Virus record (IMG/VR): IMGVR_UViG_3300047586_000038
Coordinates: 1 to 40,830 of that record
Origin: a virus
Length of the DNA: 40,830 nucleotides
Direction: 5' to 3' (one strand)
Position numbers and translations under genes: made by a program
The notes under the pieces: model-generated
Told to the model about the DNA's origin: nothing
Seen by the model: the letters and a program-made list of their open reading frames with translations, nothing else
The model's database searches: none
In this document: positions 1-6,478 of the stretch, in pieces
Position numbering within the stretch: the first letter of the stretch is position 1
Layout of the letters: each line of letters starts with the position of its first letter

Positions 1-127
1 TTAAGTCCAAGTAGTTCGGCAAGTCCGTCTTCGTCGGAAAGCCGTTCAGCGTCCCCCAGTAGTTCCAATTCACCGAGCCAATCACCAAGCTCTTCGGAGT
101 CACCTTCACTTAGTCTTAGTGCATCGT
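1..127. repeat. Left copy of 127-bp terminal overlap
   Basis: These 127 bases are identical to the last 127 bases of the window (40704-40830). The reading frame of the Ser/Pro-rich fibre gene continues exactly across the join, so the sequence is a circle opened inside that gene. A length of 127 matches a common maximum assembler k-mer, which favours an assembly overlap over a true terminal repeat. The unique circle is 40,703 bp. Confidence 0.95.
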
Positions 128-411
128 TGTCACAAAGCAGTTCTGAAAGTCCTTCACTAAGCCCAAGTCAATCAGCTTCTCCAAGCAGTTCCGAATCACC
201 TTCTTTAAGTCCATCGTCTTCCTTGTCTCCAAGTTCTAGCCAAAGCCCAAGCTCTTCAAATAGCCCTTCCTTGAGTCCGTCCGCGTCGGCCAGCCCTTCT
301 TATACGGAATACACAGATAAATACACACCTAGAATTACTGTTTACAAAGCCAAACATTCCGCCAAAAGCACTACTTACAAAAATAAGTACACTGGTGGGC
401 ATAATAAGTAA
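1..411 (+). CDS. DUF2341/LamG Ser-Pro fibre protein, C-terminal part (begins at 39441)
   Basis: C-terminal continuation of the gene that starts at 39441. The frame entering at position 1 encodes Ser/Pro repeats up to about position 300. It then gives a 36-residue tail rich in Tyr, Lys and Thr (starting YTEYTDKYTP), ending at the TAA at 409-411. A TTG at 127 could be mistaken for a start, but the open frame extends upstream through the circle junction, so it is internal. The basic, aromatic tail may be an anchoring or assembly segment; this is inference. The next gene follows after 18 bp. Confidence 0.85.
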   Translation, partial: LSPSSSASPSSSESRSASPSSSNSPSQSPSSSESPSLSLSASLSQSSSESPSLSPSQSASPSSSESPSLSPSSSLSPSSSQSPSSSNSPSLSPSASASPSYTEYTDKYTPRITVYKAKHSAKSTTYKNKYTGGHNK

Positions 412-429
412 AAGTGCTAGAATAAATAT

Positions 430-1908
430 ATGTCAGGATTTATTTTAAAAACATTCAGAGGTGCAATTTCAGAATATGAAAATAAAGGTCTTGCTGGATC
501 CGCTAAATTTGTCTCAAACATGGATCTTAGGCGTAAAAGAGACAGTTTAAAGGCCCAACAAGGGCTTGCGAATGATCTAGCGGCAGGCGGACTAATGAAC
601 GCTCGCTGTAAATTTACAGTCCCGGCAGACGATACAAACACTTATTTTTTCCTAGAAAATGGAAGAATTTTAAAAAGAACTTCGGCAGGGGTTTATTCCT
701 TGCCTTTTACAGAAACGGAAGGTATTATTACCGGAGCTGAACAAGCCTACGATGAACTTGGAAACGTAATTTTATATTGGGCAACTCTTACAAAACTTCA
801 CTGTAAAGTAATTTTAGATTCAGCAGGCGCCGCAGTTAATACCAATTGGAGTGATGTGGACGCCACAATTAATGGTCAAACATGTCCTAAAACAAACCTT
901 ACTTCTTCTACAGACCACGCTATGAAGTGGGTAAACGGCTCACTTTTAGGTGTAAATGTAAGCTCTCTTTATTTGGTTGGTTATGATAGTTCCTACACCA
1001 ATAACGCACTTCAAATTCAACCCGGTATTTCCGGTAAAACCTTGTTTGATTTAGGGCTTTCCGCTTTGATTGCCGCAAACAGACTTGATGATAAAGAGCA
1101 GTCATGGCTTTTAGAATGGGATACCTCTTCCCTTGATTACAACGATAAAACACCTCTTTCATTTGCAAATATTAACGCGATTGTAAAAGCAGGCGGTATC
1201 ACAATGATTCAATACGGCACAGAAGGACAACTTCACTTTGTTGGTGATTCCACAGATCTTCCAATTGTTTCTTTCCCCGGAGGCGGGCAAGTAGATATTG
1301 ATGGCGTAGAAGTTGACCGGGGCCTTGCAATGTTTGGCGTTTACGGAAATGGCGCCGGTAAGACAGGAATTTACAGTTACGGTAGACGTACCAAAAACGC
1401 TGATTTTACACTAAATTTAGAATACCAGTTTGATTGTGATGAAATAAATTCCGTTAAGAAGATAGGAACCGTTCTTACTTTTTGCTACAAACTTGGTTCT
1501 ACTTATGGGGTTAAAAAGGTAGATACCGCAAATAAAGCAACAAGAGCAATATACGAATCATTGGATTGTGTGGTTCCTCCTACGTTTATTGATGCTCCTA
1601 TGCACAATTCCGCAACTTTAACACTGGCCCCACTACCGGCAGGATGCTCGATAGAGCTTTGGAGACGATTAGATAAGATTGAAACCGGTGGAACCGACTA
1701 TGAAGGCAATTTTACCGCCGCAAACAACGGCTGGTTCCAGTGCGAGACTCCGGATGGTAAAGGTGTTTATGAAGAAGAGGGTGGTATTGAGGCTGTATTT
1801 AATATGGAGGATACGGCGCGAATTGTGGAATTCGGGATTGTGCTTAATTGCTCCGGCAACAATAGCCCCGAAGTCTTAACTCTTCAGTCGTCGTTTGGCG
1901 AACAATGA
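430..1908 (+). CDS. Virion structural protein, tail nozzle-like (putative)
   Basis: A 492-residue soluble protein with no membrane segment, rich in short beta-strand motifs (YFFLENGRILKRT, GNVILYWAT, GIYSYGRR) that suggest a beta-propeller-like repeat. The N-terminal pattern (FRGAISEYENKG, then SNMDLRRKRDSL) resembles, from memory, a protein family common in uncultured tailed phages beside tail genes. It lies between the LamG fibre and the tail-tip genes, so a tail nozzle or hub role is plausible but inferred. No clear ribosome-binding site precedes the ATG; a TAGAAT hexamer ends 6 nt upstream. It overlaps the next gene by 4 bp (ATGA). Confidence 0.5.
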   Translation: MSGFILKTFRGAISEYENKGLAGSAKFVSNMDLRRKRDSLKAQQGLANDLAAGGLMNARCKFTVPADDTNTYFFLENGRILKRTSAGVYSLPFTETEGIITGAEQAYDELGNVILYWATLTKLHCKVILDSAGAAVNTNWSDVDATINGQTCPKTNLTSSTDHAMKWVNGSLLGVNVSSLYLVGYDSSYTNNALQIQPGISGKTLFDLGLSALIAANRLDDKEQSWLLEWDTSSLDYNDKTPLSFANINAIVKAGGITMIQYGTEGQLHFVGDSTDLPIVSFPGGGQVDIDGVEVDRGLAMFGVYGNGAGKTGIYSYGRRTKNADFTLNLEYQFDCDEINSVKKIGTVLTFCYKLGSTYGVKKVDTANKATRAIYESLDCVVPPTFIDAPMHNSATLTLAPLPAGCSIELWRRLDKIETGGTDYEGNFTAANNGWFQCETPDGKGVYEEEGGIEAVFNMEDTARIVEFGIVLNCSGNNSPEVLTLQSSFGEQ

Positions 1909-2390
1909 CAAATGAATTCTACTCACCAGAGGTAATATCAGCCATACCCCTCCCAGACACCACAGAATCGACCCAGCAAGCTTCGGATTCTACTTCCGAT
2001 AAGAGTGTCGTCCCGGCAGAAAAGATCCCGTACGCTGTCAAATTTCCCCAAAAAGCGGTAGCCGTAGAGCTACTCTCGACTGCTTTGAATACAAAGAGCA
2101 AGAAAATACTGGGAAGTTTCACTTTTGGAGTAATTGGCTCTATTTCTATTGGAAGTTATGTAAACGGGGAGTCCGGGGAAGTGAAAATTAGCCCGGACGG
2201 AATTGTTGCCAAAAATGTCAATGGGGATACTACTTTTGCGCTAGATGGAACCACAGGGGATGCTGTTTTTGCAGGAACTATTCAAGCGGGAGCTGTAGTT
2301 ACCGGACAAGTAACCGTTACAGGAGCCTTTGTTGTAAACGATGGAACTTACAATGTTATATGGCTTGGTTATTTGGCCGGAGGTTTTTAA
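1905..2390 (+). CDS. Tail fibre-like structural protein
   Basis: 161 residues. The N-terminal third is polar and probably flexible, with a Ser/Thr/Gln/Asp-rich stretch. Residues about 75-150 contain strand repeats of the type seen in trimeric phage fibres and tail-tip proteins (GEVKISPDGIVAKNVNG, then FAGTIQAGAVVTGQVTVTG). It starts in a 4-bp ATGA overlap with the preceding gene, and its TAA shares one base with the next ATG, so the three genes are translationally coupled. A fibre or baseplate-hub extension is the likely role; no enzyme motif is visible. Confidence 0.5.
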   Translation: MTNEFYSPEVISAIPLPDTTESTQQASDSTSDKSVVPAEKIPYAVKFPQKAVAVELLSTALNTKSKKILGSFTFGVIGSISIGSYVNGESGEVKISPDGIVAKNVNGDTTFALDGTTGDAVFAGTIQAGAVVTGQVTVTGAFVVNDGTYNVIWLGYLAGGF

Positions 2391-2716
2391 TGGCAGATTA
2401 CGGTTTAAAGATTAAAAGACAAGATATTGCCAAGAATGTTGAGGATTGCACGCCCAAGGAATTAGCTTTCAGTTCTCAATTTCCTTGTGCAAAGGTTTTA
2501 CAAACTGCTAAAGTTTCTGCTTCGGAGTTTACAGAACAGGAGGTTAACTTTTCGAATTTTATTGCTCTTCCAGTATTGGTTTTAGGTTTTGTTTACGACT
2601 CCGCGACAGAAGATTACGCCCCGTTAGAAATAACTTATGACACTACTAAAATATATTTACCGGGTATTGGAAAGGATAGCGGAAGCTTTTTTTACTTATT
2701 TGTATGCTACGCGTAG
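2390..2716 (+). CDS. Small tail-tip protein, 'DYGLKI' family copy 1
   Basis: 108 residues. The start at 2390 is chosen over an in-frame upstream ATG because it follows a GGAGG site and overlaps the previous stop (TAATG). It begins MADYGLKIKRQ, followed by a VEDCTPKELAFSSQFP segment. This opening recurs in the next gene (MSDYGLKVSK) and at residue 281 of the Ser/Pro protein at 3155-4441 (YGIKIKKPG, then a matching VEDITDPKNLVFTS segment). These are three paralogous beta-rich modules in a row. Their placement among fibre genes suggests tail-tip or receptor-contact modules. Function is otherwise unknown. Confidence 0.5.
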   Translation: MADYGLKIKRQDIAKNVEDCTPKELAFSSQFPCAKVLQTAKVSASEFTEQEVNFSNFIALPVLVLGFVYDSATEDYAPLEITYDTTKIYLPGIGKDSGSFFYLFVCYA

Positions 2717-2733
2717 AAAAAAGGAATTAGAAA

Positions 2734-3153
2734 ATGAGCGATTACGGATTAAAAGTCTCAAAGCACAACCACGACATAGGGGATGGGGACAGGTATCAGA
2801 TTATGAATACCAAGTATCCCGTGCTAAAACTGAAACTAAGTGGCCAAGGTACTTTAAGTTATGTGGCCGGCCAATCAAACAAGATCGTGGAAATAACGCA
2901 TGATCTAGGTTATGTGCCTATTTGCTTTGTTTCCGGACAATATTTTGATGTAGATACCGCTTCTGTACCAACAAAAAGAGCGAACTGGAACAGGTGGTTC
3001 TATCGCGGATTGCAGGTTTCGGACTATTATTATTATTATGCAGACACTACGAAACTATACATTGTCTTTGTTCCGGCTGAAGGTATTACCGACGCTTATT
3101 CTTTTAACCTTGCTTACATGTACCATATTTTTTACGACGAGGACACCTTATAA
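2734..3153 (+). CDS. Small tail-tip protein, 'DYGLKI' family copy 2
   Basis: 139 residues with an AAAGGA ribosome-binding site upstream. It starts MSDYGLKVSKHNHDIGDGDR and continues with the strand pattern YPVLKLKLSGQGTLSY, typical of this family. A tyrosine-rich run (SDYYYYYAD) lies near residue 95, and aromatic patches like this are common in carbohydrate-contacting loops. It is homologous in layout to the genes on both sides, so it is probably a duplicated tail-tip module. There is one base between its stop and the next ATG. Confidence 0.5.
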   Translation: MSDYGLKVSKHNHDIGDGDRYQIMNTKYPVLKLKLSGQGTLSYVAGQSNKIVEITHDLGYVPICFVSGQYFDVDTASVPTKRANWNRWFYRGLQVSDYYYYYADTTKLYIVFVPAEGITDAYSFNLAYMYHIFYDEDTL

Positions 3154-3154
3154 A

Positions 3155-4441
3155 ATGGCTAATTTTACTAAACAAATAGACGCTGATATAAGAGACATGG
3201 ACCATCAATATGATGGTACTTGGTATGCAGATCCGGTTGAGGCATGGAACCTTGGGAATCCGGGAATGGTTACTAGAAATATTGGTTTGAGATTTACTGG
3301 TGTTACAATCCCTAAAAACTCCACTATAAATTCCGCTAAGATAACTTTCAGAGCAATGGCGGATCTTGGTCAAACATATCCACAAGCCATAAAGGTGAAA
3401 ATTATTGGTGTAGCAGAAGATAATACTGCCGAATTTGTAGCAAGTCCGGAAAATTCCGCTAGAACAAGAACACATACAACGGCTGTAGTTACTTGGAATG
3501 CCTCCGTTAGCGAGACAGCCGGGCAACCTTTCGACACTACAGATATAAAAACAATTATTCAGGAAATAGTAAACAGGTCCGGGTGGTCTTCTGGAAATGC
3601 ACTTGCCTTGTTTTTATATGATAATGGAAGCACTTCTGGAAATTATTTGGAAATGGATGGGTATTCGGATGACCCCACACACGCCGCAATTTTAGTTATT
3701 GACTACACACCTTCCGGATCCCCAAGTAGTTCAAATAGCCCGTCATTATCACCTTCTGCATCATTAAGTCCATCCCATTCTGCAAGCCCGTCATCGTCGG
3801 GAAGTCCTTCATCAAGTAACAGCCCATCAAATACACCGTCTTCATCGCTAAGCCCCTCACATTCGGCGTCGCCTTCCGGTTCAATGTCACCATCAAATAG
3901 CCCGTCTTTTTCACCTTCTTCGTCAGTATCGCCCTCAACTTCGCCATCACATTCATTAAGTCCTAGCGCAAGCGCGTCACCATCACTAGAACAGTACGGA
4001 ATAAAGATTAAAAAACCCGGTGTAAATCAGGATGTAGAAGATATTACAGATCCCAAGAATTTAGTTTTTACATCAGCTTATGGAGTTTTAGGTCTTCGCT
4101 TATTGGATACTATAACGGCTACTACCGACGCTAGTGGAAATATTGATACAACCGATAACCACAATATTGGCTACCCGCCTATAACTATTCTAACAACAAC
4201 AGATTATAACGGAATTAGGATAATGGCCCCAATAACATGGCACTCTTTTCATTTTAACGGAAGCAGGGAAACTATAGAGGTTACAGAAACTATTGATTTT
4301 CGTATAACCGATAATGCTATTAGACTTATTGTGCATGCTGAAGAGTACAACTGGGATTTAGACACAACAACAAACCTAGCGGGGCATCAATATACGTTCA
4401 AGGCGTATTATTACTTTAACGAGCTTGTAGAGACATTTTAA
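3155..4441 (+). CDS. Modular fibre: adhesin-like domain, Ser-Pro stalk, 'YGIKI' module
   Basis: 428 residues from the ATG at 3155, just after the previous stop; an earlier in-frame start would lie deep inside the upstream gene. Residues 1-185 form a beta-rich domain (INSAKITFRAM, then IIQEIVNRSGW and SGNALALFLY), resembling DNRLRE-like extracellular adhesion domains. Residues 187-278 are S-P-S-x-S-x repeats. Residues 279-428 are a module related to the two preceding small genes. The architecture is a sticky domain, a flexible stalk and a virion-type module, so a tail or side fibre is likely. All six Ser codons are used in the repeat. Confidence 0.6.
   Translation: MANFTKQIDADIRDMDHQYDGTWYADPVEAWNLGNPGMVTRNIGLRFTGVTIPKNSTINSAKITFRAMADLGQTYPQAIKVKIIGVAEDNTAEFVASPENSARTRTHTTAVVTWNASVSETAGQPFDTTDIKTIIQEIVNRSGWSSGNALALFLYDNGSTSGNYLEMDGYSDDPTHAAILVIDYTPSGSPSSSNSPSLSPSASLSPSHSASPSSSGSPSSSNSPSNTPSSSLSPSHSASPSGSMSPSNSPSFSPSSSVSPSTSPSHSLSPSASASPSLEQYGIKIKKPGVNQDVEDITDPKNLVFTSAYGVLGLRLLDTITATTDASGNIDTTDNHNIGYPPITILTTTDYNGIRIMAPITWHSFHFNGSRETIEVTETIDFRITDNAIRLIVHAEEYNWDLDTTTNLAGHQYTFKAYYYFNELVETF
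3713..3988 (+). repeat. Ser-Pro repeat tract 1
   Basis: Codes residues 187-278 of the protein at 3155, built on the unit S-P-S-x-S-x. The same amino-acid unit is written with all six Ser codons, so the DNA repeats are weak while the protein repeat is strong. Confidence 0.85.
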
Positions 4442-4469
4442 ATGAAGTAATATTTATACAGGGAAATAT

Positions 4470-4670
4470 ATGGACAAAGAACAAACTATCAAAGAAAAAA
4501 TAACAGGTTTCGAACAAGAACTTGAAGATTTAAAGAAAAAATATGGTTTGAACCCCGTCGCAACACTAGAATTCCCTCAATTTAAGATTTTGCCAATAGA
4601 GGTAGAATTGGCCTTAAAGGTTTTGGAAAAGAACGAGTATAAAATTATGTTGACCTACAAGGAGGAATAA
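4470..4670 (+). CDS. Short coiled-coil protein, unknown
   Basis: 66 residues. Residues 1-27 are charged and heptad-like (KEQTIKEKITGFEQELEDLK), followed by a short proline-containing hydrophobic segment. A GGGA motif lies just upstream of the ATG. It sits between the fibre group and the tail adaptor in the same operon, with a single base before the next gene. It may be an assembly or connector peptide. I do not recognise the family. Confidence 0.5.
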   Translation: MDKEQTIKEKITGFEQELEDLKKKYGLNPVATLEFPQFKILPIEVELALKVLEKNEYKIMLTYKEE

Positions 4671-4671
4671 T

Positions 4672-5391
4672 ATGGATCGTGAAGACTTAGAAAATGAACT
4701 AAAAGCTCAACTACAATCAGCCACAAACTCGAACCAGTTTCCTTCTGCGAGGATCACAACCCTTATTCAAAATGCTTACAGACGGGCCACATCTCTTTTT
4801 ATTTGGAGAGCTTTAACAAAGGCCGTCACCACAAGTACAAAAGCCAAAACCGAGGGAGATGATGAAAGCTACTACGATTACCCGGAAGAATTTAGAACAG
4901 GAACAATTTACCTCATAAAAATAGACGGAAGATACTACGACAGAAAGAGTTACCAGTCCTTTATAAAATATAGAGAAGATAATTCAAACTCCTCCGACAG
5001 GATTTTTGCAATAGATCAAAGATTTATCTTTGTTTCTCCGGATACTGGAAATGGCGTAGATAACATGGACATTTGGGGAGCTTTTGAGGCTCCGGAACTA
5101 TCCCTTGCTACTTCAGAAACAATCTTTTCACATAATATGGAAGAAGCAAACCTAGCGCTAGTGCGACTTGGTTTATCTGCCGCAGTTAAAAAGAGCAACC
5201 CCAGACTTTCTCAAAGTGAGGAAAGTGGCGCAATTGTAACTCTTGGTAAAATAAACAATGATGAATGGGATCAGTACAGCAAAGATCAGCCTCTTGATAC
5301 ACCTTTACTCAATGTACCGGATTTCTTTAGTAACGGGTTAAATGGAAGTTCCCTTATAGGTAGATTTAATTGGCCCGGAGGAGTTTTATAA
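4672..5391 (+). CDS. Tail adaptor / head-tail connector (putative)
   Basis: 239 residues with a strong AAGGAGG site upstream. The N-terminal helix pair (ITTLIQNAYRRATSLFIWRA) followed by short strands (YYDYPEEFRTGTIYLIKIDG) matches the pattern of podovirus adaptor proteins of the T7 gp11 type, which dock the tail on the portal ring. The gene lies between fibre genes and internal virion proteins, roughly where podoviruses keep this function. Its stop overlaps the next ATG by one base. The assignment rests on pattern and context, so a generic structural protein remains possible. Confidence 0.5.
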   Translation: MDREDLENELKAQLQSATNSNQFPSARITTLIQNAYRRATSLFIWRALTKAVTTSTKAKTEGDDESYYDYPEEFRTGTIYLIKIDGRYYDRKSYQSFIKYREDNSNSSDRIFAIDQRFIFVSPDTGNGVDNMDIWGAFEAPELSLATSETIFSHNMEEANLALVRLGLSAAVKKSNPRLSQSEESGAIVTLGKINNDEWDQYSKDQPLDTPLLNVPDFFSNGLNGSSLIGRFNWPGGVL

Positions 5392-6476
5392 TGCCAACAA
5401 CTACCGGCCTTTCGGCCTCACAATTAAGAGCTAAAATAAACGAGTTAAAAGCACAAGGTAAGGAATACTCAACCTCTAAGTCTTTGGCTAAGTATGCAGA
5501 TGCTTTAAAAGTTCTAGAACCACAAAACTACGATAAGAATACAGTCTCAGCCGCACAAACAAAACTTAAACTTACAAACGAACCTACGGTAAATGGTGGT
5601 GGTAGTGCGCCTGTTAGCACTCTTTCAAGCGGTAGTGGTGGTATGGGACTTTCCGGCGGCGGTAGTTCAAACACCAACTTAATGGATATATACAATACAG
5701 CTTTATCCGGTGTTTCTGATTTACAAACACAATTAGATGCCAAGAAAACCGCAAGGGATACAGCACTGGCTACCGTAAACGACAATCCTTTTTACACAGA
5801 AGCAACTAGAGTTGGAAAACAAGGTAAAGTAAATGAAGCCGCAACCAACGATATAAATACCCTACAAGGTCAAATTGATTCTGCAAAAGCAGACGCTCAG
5901 GTAAGAGTTAATATAGCAACCCAACAATATAATATTGACGATAAAAATTATCAAAACCAAATTCAAAAACTAAACATACTTATCTCTTCTGGGGCTATTG
6001 CAAATGCTTCCAGCTCCGATATTGCACAAATAGCACAAGCGACAGGAATGACTACCAGCATGGTTAAAGGAATCGTTAGCGGTGTTCAAGCAGGACAGGT
6101 ACAAACGAGTGTTGTTTCTAATACAGATGATAATGGAAACGTCACAGTATCCGTTATCAATACAAAGACCGGGGAAATTATTGCTAATAATTCTCTAGGG
6201 AGTGTTAGTGGTACAAAAACAGTATCGCAGGGAAGTACAACAGTGTCACAACAAGAAGCCTCTAAAGCAATGTCAGCCGCTCTTAATGCAGAGGGAGTTA
6301 AAGGCCCCGACGGCCACGTTTCAGAATCCAGTTATATGAATGTCAGAAACGTGTGGGCGTCTTATGGTTTTGCTCCTGCTGATTTTGATGCCTTATTCTT
6401 TAGTTACATAAATCCAAAATATGCTAAAAGCTATAATATTGTAAATACGGATGTTAAAGCACAGTTGAAAGGATAA
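5391..6476 (+). CDS. Internal virion protein with coiled coil (putative)
   Basis: 361 residues from the ATG at 5391, which follows a GGAGG site; the upstream in-frame start lies inside the preceding gene. Residues 1-65 are helical. Residues 70-100 are a Gly/Ser linker. Residues about 105-190 form a long Ala/Gln/Lys coiled coil (SGVSDLQTQLDAKKTARDTA). The remainder is Ser/Thr-rich and polar. The composition, lack of enzyme motifs and position directly before two large proteins resemble the set of internal or ejection proteins in podoviruses. The next ATG is 2 bp downstream. Confidence 0.45.
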   Translation: MPTTTGLSASQLRAKINELKAQGKEYSTSKSLAKYADALKVLEPQNYDKNTVSAAQTKLKLTNEPTVNGGGSAPVSTLSSGSGGMGLSGGGSSNTNLMDIYNTALSGVSDLQTQLDAKKTARDTALATVNDNPFYTEATRVGKQGKVNEAATNDINTLQGQIDSAKADAQVRVNIATQQYNIDDKNYQNQIQKLNILISSGAIANASSSDIAQIAQATGMTTSMVKGIVSGVQAGQVQTSVVSNTDDNGNVTVSVINTKTGEIIANNSLGSVSGTKTVSQGSTTVSQQEASKAMSAALNAEGVKGPDGHVSESSYMNVRNVWASYGFAPADFDALFFSYINPKYAKSYNIVNTDVKAQLKG

Positions 6477-6478
6477 CC

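Noticed and set aside
1-127. Genuine phage terminal repeat
   Set aside because: Length equals a standard k-mer and both ends lie inside one gene; no packaging signal is visible there.
1713-1740. Template repeat for the variable protein (CAAACAACGGCTGG)
   Set aside because: Only a few bases resemble the expected template and it lies inside a conserved coding frame; no extended match to the variable region.
3104-3526. 140-codon minus-strand frame
   Set aside because: Antisense to two fibre genes, Cys/Ser-rich, with no ribosome site.
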